This document shows positions 43,780 through 56,100 of a stretch of 64,000 bases of DNA, piece by piece. Source of the DNA: Lunularia cruciata (lineage: Eukaryota > Streptophyta > Marchantiopsida > Lunulariales > Lunulariaceae). The translations under genes were made by a program, and so were the position numbers. The stretch is from assembly GCA_948567375.1 (NCBI GenBank), contig OX419756.1, positions 67,496,552 to 67,560,551 on the forward strand. Reading direction: 5' to 3'. The number at the start of each line of letters is the position of its first letter. Position 1 is the stretch's first letter. Below the pieces are notes generated by a model. The model was given only the letters and a program-made list of their open reading frames with translations. It had not been told where the DNA came from and made no database searches.

Positions 43780-45732
43780 CTTCCTCTTCCAAATTTGTTT
43801 GAAGTTGCTATAGTTCATGATTCATCTCTATCTTCTTCTTCTCTACTTCAACATTTTTGATATGAGCTTTAGCTTGTGTAACAAGATTGTGAAGGTGTTG
43901 TTCTTCCTTTCCTCAGCTTGGAATTTCTCTCTACCAATCCCCATCCTTCTTTGCAACTTGCCTTTATTCTACCATTCAATTTCATGCAAGTAGATTTGGG
44001 CTCTATGGTGAATGAAGTTGGTCTCTACACTCTTCAATTCATCCTACATCTTCTCATTGCGTCCTTTTGCTCCACCAACTCCTCCTTTTGATGGTCTAGG
44101 TATTGGCCATGTTGCTCAATAAAGCTTAACCGACTTGCATTGGTTAAGCTTTATTGTTGCACTACATCATCAATTTGAAGTACCTTGGCTTTGTGTCTAC
44201 TCTGAACAAGCATCACCTTCAATTGCATTACTTCTACACAACACCTTTACCATTTGAAGCTCTTTCTTTACCTCTAAATGCTCCTTCTTTGCTTCTTCCA
44301 TCCGCTCCTACAAATGTACCAATAAAGGATAGACCATGCTCAACAAGTAGTTCACTCCTTTGAATGCATGATTGTTGTGTTAGTGTTCATCATCTTGCCC
44401 AACCTCTTGCACCTTAGCTCCAAGTCAAGATCTTTGTACCTACAAGCTCATCTCCTTTAAACTCTCTTCCTCCTCCTTGGGTCTAGTTGGCCCGGCACAA
44501 ACTACCTTGGCAGTTCAACAAGATCATATTCCTTATTGAAATACCATCTTCACCTCTTCTTCCTTCTCCTCTAGAATATAATCTTCTAGTAGGTCCATGC
44601 ATGAGGTATCTCCACCTTCCATGTATTCAATCTCCTTATGGAATTCCTGATCTGATCCATTTTTGGCTACTTCCTCAATCAGTTGTTGGACCTCCAGCTC
44701 TCCCTCACTTTTGCAGCTTGACTCTTTGCTCTTAAGAGCCAGCTCCTCTTTTGAGTCCTCCTCATTGGACTCTGCTTCTTCTTCTTCTTATGCTCTAAGA
44801 TAGATTGACCATAATGATTGCTCAACTCAGGTTCAAATGGCAAGTAGTCCTCCTCTTTGTCAAGGAAATAGTGTCCTTGGATTGGCTTCTAACTTGGTTT
44901 GGGGTATTGGGACTATCAATGTCTTCTCTTGTCCCATCCTAGCAAAGAATTGGTCACTATCCCTTACTTCTGCCATGTACCAATTCTCCTCGAGATCCAC
45001 AACCCATCATAGGTCTGGATGAAAATGTGACACAATTTGATGTTGCTCCTCAAGGTTGAGTAGGTTCAATCCCAAATAATAGTATGATGAAAAAGGTACC
45101 GAGTATTGGGGTGGTAGGTCCATCTTCCACTAGCCTATCATCTGCTTTGTCCTTATGTAAACACATCTTGCCCAATACACACTCACTCTTGCAAACATTA
45201 GGTGGAAGAAAACTGCATGTTGCTTCATCATATAGGTGGTCCACTCTGGCTTCATCGTAGCCATCACTACCCCTACAATACTTTGCCTCATCAGGTCTAT
45301 ATAGGTTTCTACCTTAGACCTATTCTTCTTGTGAGGTTCATGAAGGACGCCTTTAGTTCCTCAATTTCTTTTGATTGATCACCCTTTTGATCAACAATGA
45401 TCTCTATGGGTTCTCCTGCATTGCTTCTTAAGACTAGCTTCTAGTTGGCTTTAGTTCAGTGGGTTGGGTTTCCTCTCTTCACTTCCTTGATTGACCTTCC
45501 TCACAATTACTAGTGGCACTTTCTATCATAAATCATGGAAAGCTCAAGTTCCAATTCAATGCCAATAAAGTAATCCAAAGGCAACTCAAGACTTCAAATT
45601 GGGCCACCATGTCAATACATCTAATCAGAGGATTTTGGACCGAGATGGCCAAAATCTGTTGTCCTCCCTTAAATGGCATCATGTTTCTCTCTTCCTCACT
45701 TGGAGACATTGAAACTACATCACTTATTGAGA
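43780..45732 (-). pseudogene. Unrecognised coiled-coil ORF, copy 2
   Basis: The minus-strand readings parallel copy 1: CLWITLLALNWNLSFP near 45540, then DLMRQSIVGVVMA and MMKQHAVFFHLMFA near 45290-45200, and later charged helical segments such as VEVEKKKIEMNHEL near 43830. It is more decayed than copy 1, with stops every 30-80 codons. At 45732 it abuts a plus-strand fragment of the young Ty3/gypsy family. It confirms that the N-terminal part is a real conserved sequence and not a chance frame. Confidence 0.6.
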
Positions 45733-47650
45733 GTTTTTTCGGATGAGAGTTATGAGAGATTGATGTGTGTGGTTACCTTCCTCAAACAAGGAGATGGAGA
45801 GAAAGTGAGAGTCTATGTAGAAAGAGTGGGGATGATATGGAGACTTCCATGATTGGGATAGGAGCCATGCTCACCAAGAATTTTGTGGGAGTGTTGAAAC
45901 CACAAATTCAAAGCAAGGTGAGATTTTAGAGACGTTCTTCCAAGGTAGAAGGTATCAAGATTGCAATTTGTATAGAGGAGAGTTTGGAAGGAGATGAGAG
46001 TGATTCGGTGGTGAAAGAGGTTGTGCCTCCTCCAAAATTTACAAGTATGGTGAGGATTTTGATCTTTTGGTAGCAAGGGTAGCACCACAAGTAGTACTTG
46101 CTCCTATCGTTGCATCTCCACCAAAAAACCCGCTTCAAATTATCATAGAGCAACTTGTAGATCTCAAGATCAATGTAGTGCAACTATAGGAGAAGAGACA
46201 AGTGGACCAAAAGGTTGGGAGTGGGCCTAGAGTTATTAAACTATCCATATAGAGGAGGCCAACCAACTAGCAATTTCAAATCATAGAAATTTTTTTGGTT
46301 GTGTAGGTAGAAGTCACATCCAAAAGAATTGCCCAAATTCTATGTACCATGAAGGAAGGAGTTATGAGGGGGAAAATAGAATGTAGGAGGGAAGTGGTGA
46401 AGCCCAAGTACCTCCTATGAAAAATAGAGGTAAGGCGGTAGCATCTATAGATGTGGTGAAGAGCAAGTATGAGAAGGGAGAATGCTCAAACTCCAAAGGT
46501 CTTAACTTGGAGCTTTTGGCACAAGAGAAGAAGAGAGCCTGTTTTGCATATGATATAAATTCTAATCAAGGATTCACTTCTATCAAGGATAGTCCAATGT
46601 CCACAAGGAGTACTTGCACTACTAGTTCAACACCATCAACAAAGACTCCAAGGAAGAAGTTGGGGATGGATGATTTCTTGATCTCAAAGAAACAATGAGG
46701 CTACATTGTGTTGGAAGATGTTTGTAGTCACAAGGCCAACATCATAATGGGTCAAATAATTGCTTTAAATCCTACCTTGAGGGAGGAACTTAGAGGTGGT
46801 TTGAGTTCTACAAGGAGCAAGAGAAAGAAGAAAGCAAAGGCTTTGATATCAATAGGAGCGGTGGACTCAAAACCAACACAATGGGAGGCTTGTGAATATG
46901 CCTCCAAGATTGATGCAAGGGTGAATGGTCATAAATATCAAGGATGCACTTGTTGATGGAGGATCTATGGTGAATGGCATGTTAGAGAATTTGATGAAGA
47001 ATTTGGGTATGATATCCTTTAGAACTTCAACATTTGTAGTGAGCATGTCAAACAAGCAACAAGTTTGACTGGTGGGTATGATGGACAAGATTGTGATATT
47101 GGTTATAGGAGTTCAAAATCTCATCACTTTCCAAGTCATGAGATAGAAGGATGCAAGTTATGATTTGCTACTTTGGAAGTCCATGGTAGAGATTCACTCA
47201 AACAATTGATTGATGGCACAAAGAGTACTTGAGAATTGGGCCATCAAACCATTGGGTTATAGTTCCTATAACCAAAACCAACCATCCTTCATATTCAAAT
47301 ACAACATCTTCTGATTATTGGGAATCAGATTCAAACAAAGGAGCTTTACATGTGGAAACAAGCATGGAAGAAGATACCTCATTGGGGGAGGATCACTCTA
47401 AATCTGATTTAGACGTGCATCCCTTGTGTGTTATGGACTTTGTGCCTAAGCCAAAGGTTTTGAAGGACTTGATAAGTTACCATTGACACTAGAGGAGATA
47501 GAGAGAAGACTATCTACCAAGGAGTAGAAGATAAGATTTGAGGAGATTTTCCATAAGTTTATTATTCATGTGTTTTAGTTACAAGGATCTCAAGAAAGTC
47601 ATCTTAGAGGAACACCTGATAGAGGTGGAGTCACGTGTAAGACCAGTCCC
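45733..47650 (+). mobile_element. Diverged gag-protease fragment of the young Ty3/gypsy family
   Basis: It matches 24703-26660 of the young element from GATGAGAGTTATGAGAG to the codons just before RT (GGTGGAGTCAC). Frames such as 46417-46698 keep KYEKGECSNSKGLNLELLAQEKK and KTPRKKLGMDDFLISKKQ, but the knuckle (FFGCVGRSHIQKNC-like) and protease are broken by stops and a deletion near 45825. Neither end has an LTR, so it is an isolated internal piece. Confidence 0.85.
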
Positions 47651-47949
47651 CCTCAACATGAGTCTAGCCATAATCCCATAGGGATTAGTACACTCTTGCT
47701 CTTCATGACAAGTTGGCCTTTGGGAGTAATCAACATTAATCAAGTTGAAGTGGCAAAAAAGACAATGTGCAAAGTAAACAAGGAAATAGCTGGCTAGTAC
47801 TCCTTCGTTCCTCATCCCAACCTCACCCAAGATATGCAAAGGGAGATATTCATGGTCTTTAGGTGACTAAAGTGAGAGACATTAGTCTTCACCTGGGTGA
47901 AATAGATCTATAGATTTATCTTGCCTTGTTGATCACAAGAGCAGCAATC

Positions 47950-49270
47950 AATTATCATGTTTTTCTTTGAGTGACCTTGGAGGTGGAACAATTTGCTTCA
48001 CTATGGGCAATTGGGGTGGAATTTTAGGAACTATGGAGGACAAGGTGTGTTGTAGTGGAAGCTATCCTATGGGAGACATATGTTTGGCAAATCCCCAAGT
48101 TGACCTATGAGGTAGAACATTTCTCATACTTCACCTTGAAGTATTTGATAGATTGCCTCAAGCTGGTTAATAAAGGCTTAACTTTGAAGCCACATATATA
48201 TTCAGCAAGGGAGTACATCAAAGTGGCTTGAGTGGAAAATTCAGAAATCTCCCATATCCATAAGGATACCTTACTACAAAGTGCTCACAATGCTGCCATC
48301 AATAGCAATCTTGGATCATATGTTGTGTTAATTAGCACAATGGTGCAAGAGTTACGGTCCGCTTTTGATCAGTTGGGAGAAGACTCAGATCAACTTTGCA
48401 CACATGCTGGACATGCCCTCATTGCATTAGCGAAATAAGTATGGACTTCGAGGAGTTGGAACTTCAAGTATTCCTTGACTTATGAGTCCCTTAGTGCTTG
48501 CATGATCAAATGTTATGATAAGGTGCAAGATGCAAACCTTAGCAAGGAAGAGTATGACTCAAGTGGTTTAGACTACTAGGGGCTATCCCATATATTCTTG
48601 AATCAAGCAAGCCCATAGTGGAAGGACTTCCCATATACTACCACCAACAATGGGAAATCAGGGTAAGGTGTCCCGTACTTCCTGCTTAGTACATGAGGAT
48701 TTCTATTATATTCTTAGACATGACCAAATCTCACATGTCTCTATATGAGTCCAAGACCATGCTAGATTCCTAATCCTGATAGATACCTTGTTATGTTGGT
48801 TGTGTCTAGGATTTAATGGTTCCACACCAATCATTGCTACCTGTGTCAACATAGAGACAATAGGCTTATCAATCCCATTGGATGCTTTTCCTAGGGGATT
48901 AAGGGATGCACTTCAAGAACAATTGGATTGGAAGTACCTTGTTCAAGGGGAATTTGACATTTCTTTTATGGGAAGAAACCACATTTTTGGCCTGATGTAT
49001 GGCATTGTCCTATAGGAGTGCAAGAAATTATAGACATTTTGGATGAATATTGGGGGCAATGGTACACCTGCAAGGATCTCATAGTCTTCCATGTACGGTG
49101 TATTGCAAGGACTTAGCTCATTTATGCCATTGGTTGGGACAGAATAATGTGAAGGAGGAAGGTGGCTTCAACTCATTCCATCAAGAGATCAAGAACATCA
49201 CCTTGTGTATTTGGTCCAATAGGCTAACATTTGGGGTTGTCAACTTGGAAGGACTTTGGAGATAGCTCAT
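47950..49270 (+). pseudogene. Unrecognised decayed ORF, plus strand
   Basis: A single reading direction remains protein-like for over 350 codons with a few stops and frame changes. Segments are VEQFASLWAIGVEF, LTYEVEHFSYFTLKYLIDC, then an open stretch at 48232-48438 (SYVVLISTMVQELRSAFDQ), IVEGLPIYYHQQWEI and an open stretch at 48788-49015 (TIGLSIPLDAFPRGLRDALQ). Its composition is normal for a protein and unlike neighbouring gag or coiled-coil sequence. I do not recognise a family. It may be a retrotransposon accessory ORF or a decayed host gene. Confidence 0.4.
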
Positions 49271-49917
49271 ATGGATGGATTTATTGATGTACAAGACTCC
49301 ATATTTTGGGACTACCAAGAGAGATACCTTATGGGAACTTACTACCAAATGAGGTCCCAATTCTTCCCTACCGCTAACAAAGGGAAGACAAAAAGGTAAC
49401 AACTTGCCTAGAGTGCAAGGTTGTAAGAGAGGGCTATGCCATGGGGTGAAATTGCTAGAACCCATCCACGAGAACCCATTTGGGGGAAACCATTAGGTAG
49501 GAACCCATCTATGTCGTTTTGGCCCCTTAGGTATGCACCCATATGCAGGAAGTCCCCGGTTAGAACTATAATTAAGAGTACACTATCAAGTTAGATAAGG
49601 ATTATCCGTGGTAAACATCTAATAGAGGGGATACTAGCTGCCTAAAGGGCAAGTTAGATTGAAGGTGGTGGCTACCTACTATAAGCATATCAATTAGGGT
49701 AAGGTTTAAAATTCTATTTAGGGTTAGCCTAGGTATTTACCGGAGGATTTTTCTCTCTTCAAGGGTTTGTCTTAGGTTATTAGATACATAACTTCTTAGG
49801 GGAAGAGTCTTGAAGATCAAGGATGCTATCCTTTTTGTTCCCTTCTATGTGAATAGAGTAAGAGATGACATGAGTGATTATCATGATGGAGTGCCAAATA
49901 TACATTGTGTTAGGCTG
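49271..49917. other. Unassigned stretch
   Basis: No gene. GAACCCAT(C/T) is repeated near 49456-49510 in a short irregular array. The boundary at 49918 is the end of an LTR. Confidence 0.4.
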
Positions 49918-50653
49918 TGACAACCAGGCAAGTATCACTTTTGCGGTATTCAATAAGTAAATTTTGTTCCTATAGAGATATAAGTAAAAAATGGTCACAA
50001 GTAAGAAGTCACAATTCAATTCTTCTTGATTTCTTCTTTTATCTCTTGAGTAGAAATCACACTCAGAAGAGAGTGATAAGTGTTTGATAGCAACTTTTGT
50101 TACAAATTACACTTCAATAATGACAACTCCTTCAAATCTTTCCAAACAATCTTGATTATGATGATTCAAATTCTCTCAAAGATGGCTATTTCACTACAAA
50201 ATGATCTCACCTCAGAATTGTGTTCCACCCTTCCATTGAAAGCACAACTTCCTTGATCAAAATTTCTTTATATCAATCTCATATTGCACTCACTAGTGAA
50301 AAATACTACCAAGACTACAATTCCTCTCAGATTTCTCAAGGTATTGCTTTGATTGCTATCCACTCAAACATTAGAATAAAATCATGGCTATGGAATCCAA
50401 CATCCAACATGCACACTAACTTGCACTTCAAATTTCTCCAAACACTCACAAACACACACAAGATTGATACTTAGAATTAAGCTTAAATGATGAGCACTGA
50501 GATACAACACTTTGCTTTATCTATCTTCAAAAATATAAACACCAAACAACATAACATTGCAAATGCCACCCTTAAATAATAGAGCAATCGACAATTACCT
50601 AACAAAGATACCGTTCTACAACAACTTTACCAACCTACAAATCCAAAATGACA
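49918..50653 (-). repeat. Second-family LTR, diverged copy
   Basis: Minus orientation, TGTCATTTTGG at 50653 to GGTTGTCA at 49918. It is homologous to 39825-40581 along its length, with the TATTTAA box kept. As at the other copy, the coiled-coil ORF lies just upstream (higher coordinates). Confidence 0.75.
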
Positions 50654-50689
50654 AACCACTTCTTCATATCTCAAAATTATTACTAATTC

Positions 50690-51250
50690 AATTTGATGTT
50701 TACCTCTACTTCATCTTCTAAACACAATGTAACTTCCTTCACTTCATCTACTTTAGATCTTCCGCCTTCTACATCTTTTGCTATTTCTATCACTTCTTCT
50801 ATCTAAACTGCAATTGAACTCATGGGCATTCTATCTATCCCCTTATCATCCGACCCACTCTTCTCTAATATATCAAACAACTCATCCAAATACACTTGCA
50901 CTCCTACCTCTACTACGTCTCTTTGGGTTTCTAACTTCACACTATTTTGAATATGCTCTAAGTTAGATTTCACTAAATCTAATCTAAGACAAACATTGTC
51001 CCCTACCTCACTAATTTTCCTATCTACTCTATCTCTCAAACTAATCAACAAATTATTCAACTCAATGTCCTCCATTGGTCTTCCTTCAGGTTTCTTGTAT
51101 TTCGGATTCCTTCACTACAACTATTTCCTCTTCTAATTCTATCTTATCTTCAATCTGGACTGAAATTGAAGTCATGGGTATTTTAACACTATTTTCTTTC
51201 CCTACTCTAACTTCCTCATATTGACTCTAACAAGACCCCCAAAGTCACCT
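50690..51250 (-). pseudogene. Unrecognised coiled-coil ORF, copy 3 (C-terminal part only)
   Basis: The minus frame 50803-51075 reads MEDIELNNLLISLRDRVDRK and NVCLRLDLVKSNLEH, matching copy 1 (KDIELNKLLICLRDQEDRK, NVCLRLDLVHSELER). A partly duplicated block around 51130-51230 repeats the IEVMG-type segment. The N-terminal half is missing; a LINE scrap follows at 51385. Confidence 0.7.
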
Positions 51251-51384
51251 TCATCCGATGTCTGACTACCTCGGATTGGGGCACCTTCATCCTGAGGCTA
51301 AGTCTCTAGACTCAAAGTCACTCAACTACTCTATACATCTACTACATAAACTTCAAATGCTTGTAACTTTTGCTATAGACCTCC

Positions 51385-51905
51385 AAACTCATGTCGTCTC
51401 CAAAGCATATAAACGCTCACTCCAAGCAAAGTATCCACTCTCTCGTGCCATAGCAAACACTAAATACTTGATGGCATCATGGGTAGCTATCCTCTATCCT
51501 CCAAAAGGACACCATGTCACATGGACCAACCACTGTTACATCTAGTGTAGAACCACACTCACAAGTGAGTAACGAAGATTCATACAAGTGGACCAAACCT
51601 AGGCAAAAACTCATCGTTATAGAGAAGGTGGTTGGTGTGAGTTGGAATGCCCTAATGCATGATCGAGCTAGGATCCAAGATTCTACACCTTTGTCGGAGC
51701 AAGAGCAAAGATGTGCTCTAGTCGGTCAAGGAATGGACGAGTCAACTACGAGAGAATGTAACATATACCAACACTAGCACTCCATCAAGGAAGACTACAA
51801 ACCTCTAGTCCAATCCAACAATAGTGAAGCAAAGGATGGAAGGTCTTCTTGTACCCGTGGGGATATATTATCTCTCGTTTGCCACAATAACACTTGGAGA
51901 GATAA
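51385..51905 (-). mobile_element. LINE fragment, minus strand
   Basis: The reverse complement of 51385-51905 matches 18090-18600: the start of the post-RT Cys/His segment, CPF.GG-type region and MAxESG. Stops are present. Both ends are truncated. Confidence 0.75.
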
Positions 51906-52099
51906 AGATCACTCTTTCACCTTGATTATATATATCTCTAAAATTAGACTTAAGCAACCACAAAATGAAAAGAAAATAGAGGTTTGAAGAGAGTGCAACT
52001 ACCAAAAAATGTTAAGTGGTGTTCATTCCATAAAAGAATAGACCTATCCCTTTGCACGAGTTTGATAGAGATATCTGTATACATACTAAATCTCCATAT

Positions 52100-52360
52100 A
52101 TATTCAAATATCTTTGATTGATGGTTTCACCAAAGATTTTCATAATCCACCCAAAAGAAAATTAAGATATTTTTAATATATATTCAAATATCTTTGATCA
52201 ATGGTATCACCAAAGATTTTCATAATCCTCCCAAAGTTCAAATATCTTTAATTCTATAGTATCACCAAAGATTTTTATAATCTTCCCTTAAGAAAATTCA
52301 AATATCTTTAATTCTATAGTATCACGAAAGTTTTTCATAATCCTCCCATAAGAAAGTTCA
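52100..52360. repeat. Tandem repeat of about 60 bp, four units, upstream of the ROCO gene
   Basis: Units begin TTCAAATATCTTT at 52103, 52183, 52237 and 52297 and continue with GGTATCACCAAAGATTTT and CATAATCCTCCC. Unit length varies from 54 to 80 bp. Half units (AAGAAA(A/G)TTCAC) continue to about 52480. Confidence 0.85.
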
Positions 52361-52499
52361 CGGGTGGTAGTCACATCTTCAAATAAGAAAATTCACACAT
52401 GATAGGCACATATTCAAATGTCTCAAATAATCCTCCACTAAAAAACATTCATAGTCTTCCCATCGAAAGCGTTCACATGTGATAGGAGAGTTAAAGAAA

Positions 52500-53111
52500 A
52501 GAGAAGAAGGGCGGAGATGATAAGTCCTTCTTCGAGCTATGCTAAATGGGGAAAGCTTTCATCTCTAGGTTTAGAGTTTCATCGTGACCATTGTAGGTAG
52601 ACTACTGTGGAATAGATATCGAAATGCGCAACCGACGTTGAATTGACTTTGGTGGCGCATTCCTTAGTACCGGAATCATTTGAATAACTATCTCATAATG
52701 AAGAAGTACATCGTGGGATCATTTCACTAAATATGTCATAAAGAAAAAGTACATCGTGATCCGGCTTACCGAGGAGGAAAATCTAGTGGACTCGATTGTC
52801 ACCTTGAATTTTCCTTTACTCTACATTCACGTAGAATAACGGTAAAGCGTCACGAACATTCGCGAGCCAAGCTCTCAATAAAACCCCTCGTACACCAGGA
52901 GGAATGAAATTCGGAAGGATCAACTTGCCTGGTGGTTTGATATCTCCACCCACAGCGTCCCGTTTCTCGTGCAACTGGTGCGTATGATCCGTGCAGGTGT
53001 TTGACATATACAGCTTCTTCATGTGCTAAGATTTGTTACGTATTCACATCACAATCCATTTCCATCCATTGTTAATATCATCTTTCCGAGTCGTCTTCGA
53101 GAGATCCAAAG
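52500..53111 (+). promoter_or_regulatory. Presumed promoter and 5' leader of the ROCO gene
   Basis: No coding sequence of the same strand. Only a weak TATA-like CATATACA lies at about 53006, 105 bp before the start codon. Core-promoter elements are not convincing; the assignment is by position. Confidence 0.3.
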
Positions 53112-56100
53112 ATGGTCGACCCAGATGGATTTAGGGAGCTACTAGCAAAATTGGAGCAAATAGATCCGGAGGAAGAACCTGATAAATACAAGCACGCTGT
53201 CAGCCATTGCGCAGAGCAAGTGCAAGGGACATCATCCATTAATCTAAGGCTGACTAGATTGACGAGCAACGGGGCTGAGGCGCTTGTGAAAGTGTTCGAC
53301 TGGTGCGATGTATCGAGCTTGAAAGTGTTGGACCTGTCACGAAATTTTATTACAAGCTCCGTCGTGGCACCTTTATCCAGAAGCCTCATATCTGGCCTGT
53401 TTACGGCGTTGGAATCTCTAGACTTGTCACACAATTCCGGATGTCAAATGGGGATGGATGAGAGTAAAGCCCTCGCGGAGGCTATTGGGAATGGCCACTT
53501 GTCAAATATTCGTACTTTGGGCCTCCCCTCCTGTCACGTTCCGACCATCGCCACAGCTCTCCTCAAAGGGAACTCGATACTGCGCGAGCTGCACCTGCAA
53601 TTCAACAGGGATTTAGTGCAGAGTAGCTTCGAGTTGAGAAATTTCTTCGAGAAGGGAAATCTTTCTGACCTTCGACTCCTCAATGTCAGAGATTGCTTGA
53701 TTACTGAAGAGCAGATGGAATACTTGTCGAAGGTAATTGTGTCAGGCGAAATCCCTAATCTAGAGCACCTCAACTTGGCGTACAACACGTTGGGAGGGGG
53801 TGGCTGTATGTCGTTGAGTAAGGGAATTCGGTCAGGCCATCTCTCGAAGCTCAAGTACTTAGATTTAAATTGGTGCCAAATGAGAGATTCTGGGGCTCAG
53901 CAAATCTTCGACTCCATAGATAAAATGCCCTCGCTCGAATTTCTCAGCCTCAAGAACAATGCCATCACAGACGTTGGAGTGACGGCACTAGCCCAAGTCC
54001 TTCGAGCGAAGAGTCTCCTGAAAGTGCAAGAGATACGACTCAGTGGAAAAAACATGATCACAAACGAGGGAATTGTTGCTTTGGCTAAGGCGATGGGAGA
54101 ACCTGGCAATGTTCCAAATCTTCATACTCTGGATTTAGGGTCGCAGAAGACACTGGAATTCATGGGGGCTCGGGCTGTTGCCAATGCCTACTGCCAAAAT
54201 CCGCAGTTGACAGCCTTTGTGGAAGTAAGTTGGCCTAGCGAATCCTTGAAAATCAGATCGGATGAACAAAGAAAGACAAATAGACGCGCTGAAGATATTC
54301 AGCTCGATTTGAAAGACGAGGAAGAGGTGGATCAGACTACAGCCAAGGTGTTCCTGTGCGGGTACACGGGGATGGGGAAAACCACGTTGAGAAAGTCACT
54401 AGAACGAAACCTTTTGACGGCCGTGGTGACGTGGGAGCGGACTCCGTGGACTACGAAGGAAGCAAACACAAGGGGCATAGAGCTCTCCCACGTCATAGGC
54501 GAGGCTAGTTCTGGAAAGAAAGTGGAGCTTGTGCTATGGGATTTAGCAGGACAAGACGATGTGATGCACGGAGCCTTTTCCGCGGACCATGGGTTGGCAT
54601 CTGGCAGGGCCACCACGTTTGTGCTAGTCTTCAGTGCAGAGGCGTCAAGTCAGTCGTGGAACTCCTTGACAGAGAAGAAGTTGCAATCTTGGCTCAGGTT
54701 TATTGCCTCTGGATCGGTGAAAGGGGTCAAACGCTACTTGGTTCTTGTACTGAACTGCAAGGAGTCTCAAAAGCATGGAGGCCCTCAGGGTATCAATTTC
54801 GGGACGCACGTCAAGCATTGGAGAGATCTTCTCAAAAAATATCATGCGGAGTTTTCTGACATGATAAATATCTGCGAGGAGCCATTCGCAGTTGATGCTA
54901 GACACAGAACCTCAGTGCAGGAACTGAAGCAGCATTTGTTAGACTACGTCGGAAAAACCCTCGAAGGTGTCAAGATACCGAAAATCTGTTTGGATATTCA
55001 GGCATTTCTACGGGATTGGGTGGAGCACAACCGGCAGTTTCCGCTTTTGAGTTGGGATTCCTTCTCTCATAAATTAAAAAAGACCATGAACATTGATGAA
55101 ATGAAACTTGATGCCGCTGCCGCTCACTTGCAGGAGTTCGGGGAGATAATTTACCACAAAGATTTTTCTGTGGACGGGACTGTTGTTAGTGATGGTCATG
55201 GATTTGTCGTAGCAGATACGGAATGGTTCTGCAAGAAGGTCGTAGGGCACTTACTTCTTCCTGAGAACAAGGGGGAAGAAAGCAGGCTGCAGCAGCAAGT
55301 CGCGTCCGACGGGTCCTTGACGATTGTCCAGTTTCTCGATCATGTTGGCGAACGGTGGGATGAGTTGATTGACATGCTGGAAAGACTAGGCATTTGCTAT
55401 AAAGTTGGAAGTGATAAAGTCTTCATTCCGGCCTTGATTGAGAAGAACGACCTGAGCCAATGGGAGGGAAAGGGAGTAAACTGGGTGATGGGGCGTTCTT
55501 TGGCACCCAAGGCAGATGGCAAAGCAGCCATTCCGTCAACTCTTTTCAGACGACTGCAAGTTTTGCTCGCCAAGGACCCAAATTTTGGACTCAGAGGAGA
55601 CAGTGAGTACTGTGCAGGGCAGTCATGTTCAACTTTCAAGGTGGGATCCCTGATTGTGTTGGTCGAGTTCAATGTCGACCCTTCTGATCCTTGCGACGAT
55701 CGAATTGATGTGCTGGTGAAACATTCAGTGGAATGCAATGAGTCGGACAGTACTGCTGGCAATATTCACCCCGCGGAGCTCATTCTTCAAATCATGGCCT
55801 TGGCGGAGCGCCTCTGTGTGCAGACCTGCCCCGGTGTCGAGTTCGACCGCATGATTATTCAACCGTGGAATGCGAACGAGCCAACGGTAAAAATGGCTGA
55901 GAGAGTGCTGCTGAGGGTAGATGAGTTGAAGATGCGTGTGCAACAGAATGGACTAGGGAGGAACACGACCTATTTAGTTGGAGTCCCACCAAACGAGAAA
56001 CACGTGCGAGAGGACGAGCTATTATCCTTGTGTGAGCTCGATGCCATTCATTCCAGAATACAGCAGCGTTTACAGATTGCGGAGGCCGACATGATTCACT

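Noticed and set aside
52816-53022. Minus-strand 68-codon frame diverging from the ROCO gene
   Set aside because: It resembles no protein, overlaps the presumed promoter and leader region, and has no copy or support elsewhere in the window.
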